Program-made: the position numbers and the translations under genes
Notes under the pieces: generated by a model
What the model was told of the DNA's origin: nothing
The model's input: the letters and a program-made list of their open reading frames with translations, nothing else
The model's database searches: none
Shown here: positions 24,033 to 25,270 of the stretch, one piece after another
How positions within the stretch are numbered: the first letter of the stretch is position 1
Layout of the letters: each line of letters starts with the position of its first letter
NCBI GenBank assembly: GCA_031264395.1
Contig: JAISEB010000108.1
Span: forward strand, 1 to 25,270
Origin: Treponema sp.
GTDB taxonomy: Bacteria; Spirochaetota; Spirochaetia; Treponematales; Breznakiellaceae
Direction: 5' to 3'
DNA length: 25,270 nt

Positions 24033-25270
24033 ATGAGACGCGGAACGCGGCGCCTGTTTTTTGCCCTGATTCTTTTTTCCTTTCCCTTTTATGCCGGGGC
24101 CAAGGTCGGTTTTTACGATCTTGATCTTTCCGAGGATAACAGGCTGCTCTTCAGGGCCGAATCTTCCGGAGACGGCGCCCCGGATCAGCGCGCCCTTTTT
24201 ATTTCCCGCCTTACCGACCGCGCCCTTCAGCAGATAACCGCGTTTCCCGAAAAGATGGAACTGCTTGGAGAAGGGCGGACGCTGCAGATTCAGAATGTCT
24301 TCGGCGCGGTACGGATTCCTGTTTCGGGCGGGCTTCCCCGCGGCGTTCCCGGTTTTCCTTCGTTTATCGCGGGCGTTCCCGCCGCCGGCGGGCGCGCGGA
24401 AGATCTTGCCGCCTCCCCGGACGGCCGCTGGGCCCTTTTTCTTGAAGCCGAAAGTTCCGCCTACGGGAACCTCGTCCTGCTTGAGATTGCCTCGGGCGCG
24501 CGGCGTATTGCGGCCCGTCATGTCGAACGTCCCGGCCCGTATTTTCCCGCCTCATGGAGCCCCGATTCCCGCCTGTTTATTTACAGCCGTGAAGGGAGGC
24601 TCTACTATCACACGGTCAATTTGCCTGAGGGAATGGACGAACAGTACCGGACAATAGGCGAGGGGGAAATCAATTCAACAAGCTGGCTGCCCTCGGGCGA
24701 TTTCTTTTACCTCAAGGGCAGCGCCCTTTACCGGGTGCGCGGTTCGGGGCTTCTTGCCCGTACGCTCTACGCGGATTTTCTTGAACCTGGCAGCCTTGAG
24801 GGGAAGATCCCCTTTGACTTTGATCCTTCCTTTGATTTCTTCCGCGTCGCCCCCGACGGCAGGTCCATGCTGATATGCCGTGACAGGAGAACCGTTTTTT
24901 ACTGCCCGCTTGAGGCCGGCGATTACGCGCCCGGCGATCCGGATTTCAGGGCCGTCCTTCCCTATGTAATGATACCCCGTTCCGCTCTGGACATTACCGT
25001 ACTCTGGTCCTCACCGGGGCTTGTAACGGTCCTGGCGCTTGTTTCCGCCGGGGAAGGAAGCGCGGTCCTCGCATGGCGGCTCGATACTGCCGCGGGGGAG
25101 GTGAACTTTGTTCCCCTTCCGAATCCTCCGGCCTCAAACGCCGCGCTTTCACCCGACGGTACGCGGGCGCTCCTCTGGGGCACGGGGGGGGTCTTTCTGT
25201 ACGATTACGTGAACTGGCGCTTTACCGGCCGTATAAGCGAAAGGCCCGGCGTTTCCTGCCTCTGGCTTGC
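24033..25270 (+). CDS. Exported beta-propeller-like protein (partial, 3' end outside window)
   Basis: ATG 24033 follows the previous stop by one base. The frame stays open to the window end, giving 412 residues. A signal peptide is clear (RRGTRRLFFALILFSFPFYAGA, cleavage about 23). The rest has repeated blades of the TolB/WD40-like kind: LAASPDGRWALFLEAESS, PASWSPDSRLFIYSREGRLY, FRVAPDGRSMLICRDRR and AALSPDGTRALLWGTGG, each with an S/APDGR turn. Such periplasmic propellers usually bind proteins or act as scaffolds. Further domains may follow outside the window, so full function cannot be judged. It appears to be the last visible gene of the M23 peptidase cluster. Confidence 0.8.
   Translation, partial: MRRGTRRLFFALILFSFPFYAGAKVGFYDLDLSEDNRLLFRAESSGDGAPDQRALFISRLTDRALQQITAFPEKMELLGEGRTLQIQNVFGAVRIPVSGGLPRGVPGFPSFIAGVPAAGGRAEDLAASPDGRWALFLEAESSAYGNLVLLEIASGARRIAARHVERPGPYFPASWSPDSRLFIYSREGRLYYHTVNLPEGMDEQYRTIGEGEINSTSWLPSGDFFYLKGSALYRVRGSGLLARTLYADFLEPGSLEGKIPFDFDPSFDFFRVAPDGRSMLICRDRRTVFYCPLEAGDYAPGDPDFRAVLPYVMIPRSALDITVLWSSPGLVTVLALVSAGEGSAVLAWRLDTAAGEVNFVPLPNPPASNAALSPDGTRALLWGTGGVFLYDYVNWRFTGRISERPGVSCLWL

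Overview
The window is GC-rich, gene-dense chromosomal DNA from a bacterium with an outer membrane. The most likely source is a spirochaete of the Treponema/Spirochaeta type. This rests on the gene repertoire: a DUF115 (MptE-like, motility-associated) glycosyltransferase-family protein, treponeme-style OmpA with an EGFAN motif, beta-helix and cadherin-like lipoproteins, LysM-M23 peptidase, and frequent TTG/GTG starts. Species cannot be fixed from the sequence. No rRNA, tRNA, CRISPR, IS element or prophage gene was seen. No gene-free stretch exceeds 300 bp; the longest gaps are 16002-16148 and 11254-11361, and both contain promoters.

Region A (1-9731, + strand) is a tightly packed cell-surface cluster. 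It holds the 3' end of an unknown secreted-type protein, a 1535-residue beta-helix lipoprotein (ATGA overlap), two outer-membrane barrel proteins (13-nt gaps each), an OmpA-family barrel, and a second beta-helix lipoprotein. It ends at a perfect 14-bp palindrome. Two tandem palindromes sit before the OmpA gene, whose start codon appears to be ACG.

Region B (9772-11253, -) is one Na+/solute symporter. Region C (11362-13586, +) has a GT2 glycosyltransferase behind an apparently leaderless extended -10 promoter, overlapping a DEAD-box-type helicase. Region D (13546-16001, -) has an HD-GYP-like protein with altered metal-site residues followed by a CNNM/CBS/CorC protein, which overlaps the helicase gene tail-to-tail by 41 bp. 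Region E (16149-18203, +) has a membrane/TPR-like protein and AlaA-type aminotransferase, with a good promoter and a 13-bp hairpin in the leader.

Region F (18279-22467, -) is an envelope operon in the order signal peptidase I, FtsI-type penicillin-binding protein with PASTA domain, DUF115 protein, linked by ATGA overlaps and closed by an intrinsic terminator. Region G (22495 to the end, +) diverges from F. It has a LysM-LysM-M23 peptidase, a 40-residue membrane peptide, a 63-residue unknown protein and the start of a beta-propeller-like exported protein that runs off the window.

The theme is envelope building and surface display: secretion (signal peptidase), peptidoglycan synthesis and remodelling (PBP, M23), outer-membrane barrels with a peptidoglycan anchor (OmpA), and large lipidated beta-helix proteins. 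The most unusual unit is the region A cluster. Its joint function is inferred from layout only.
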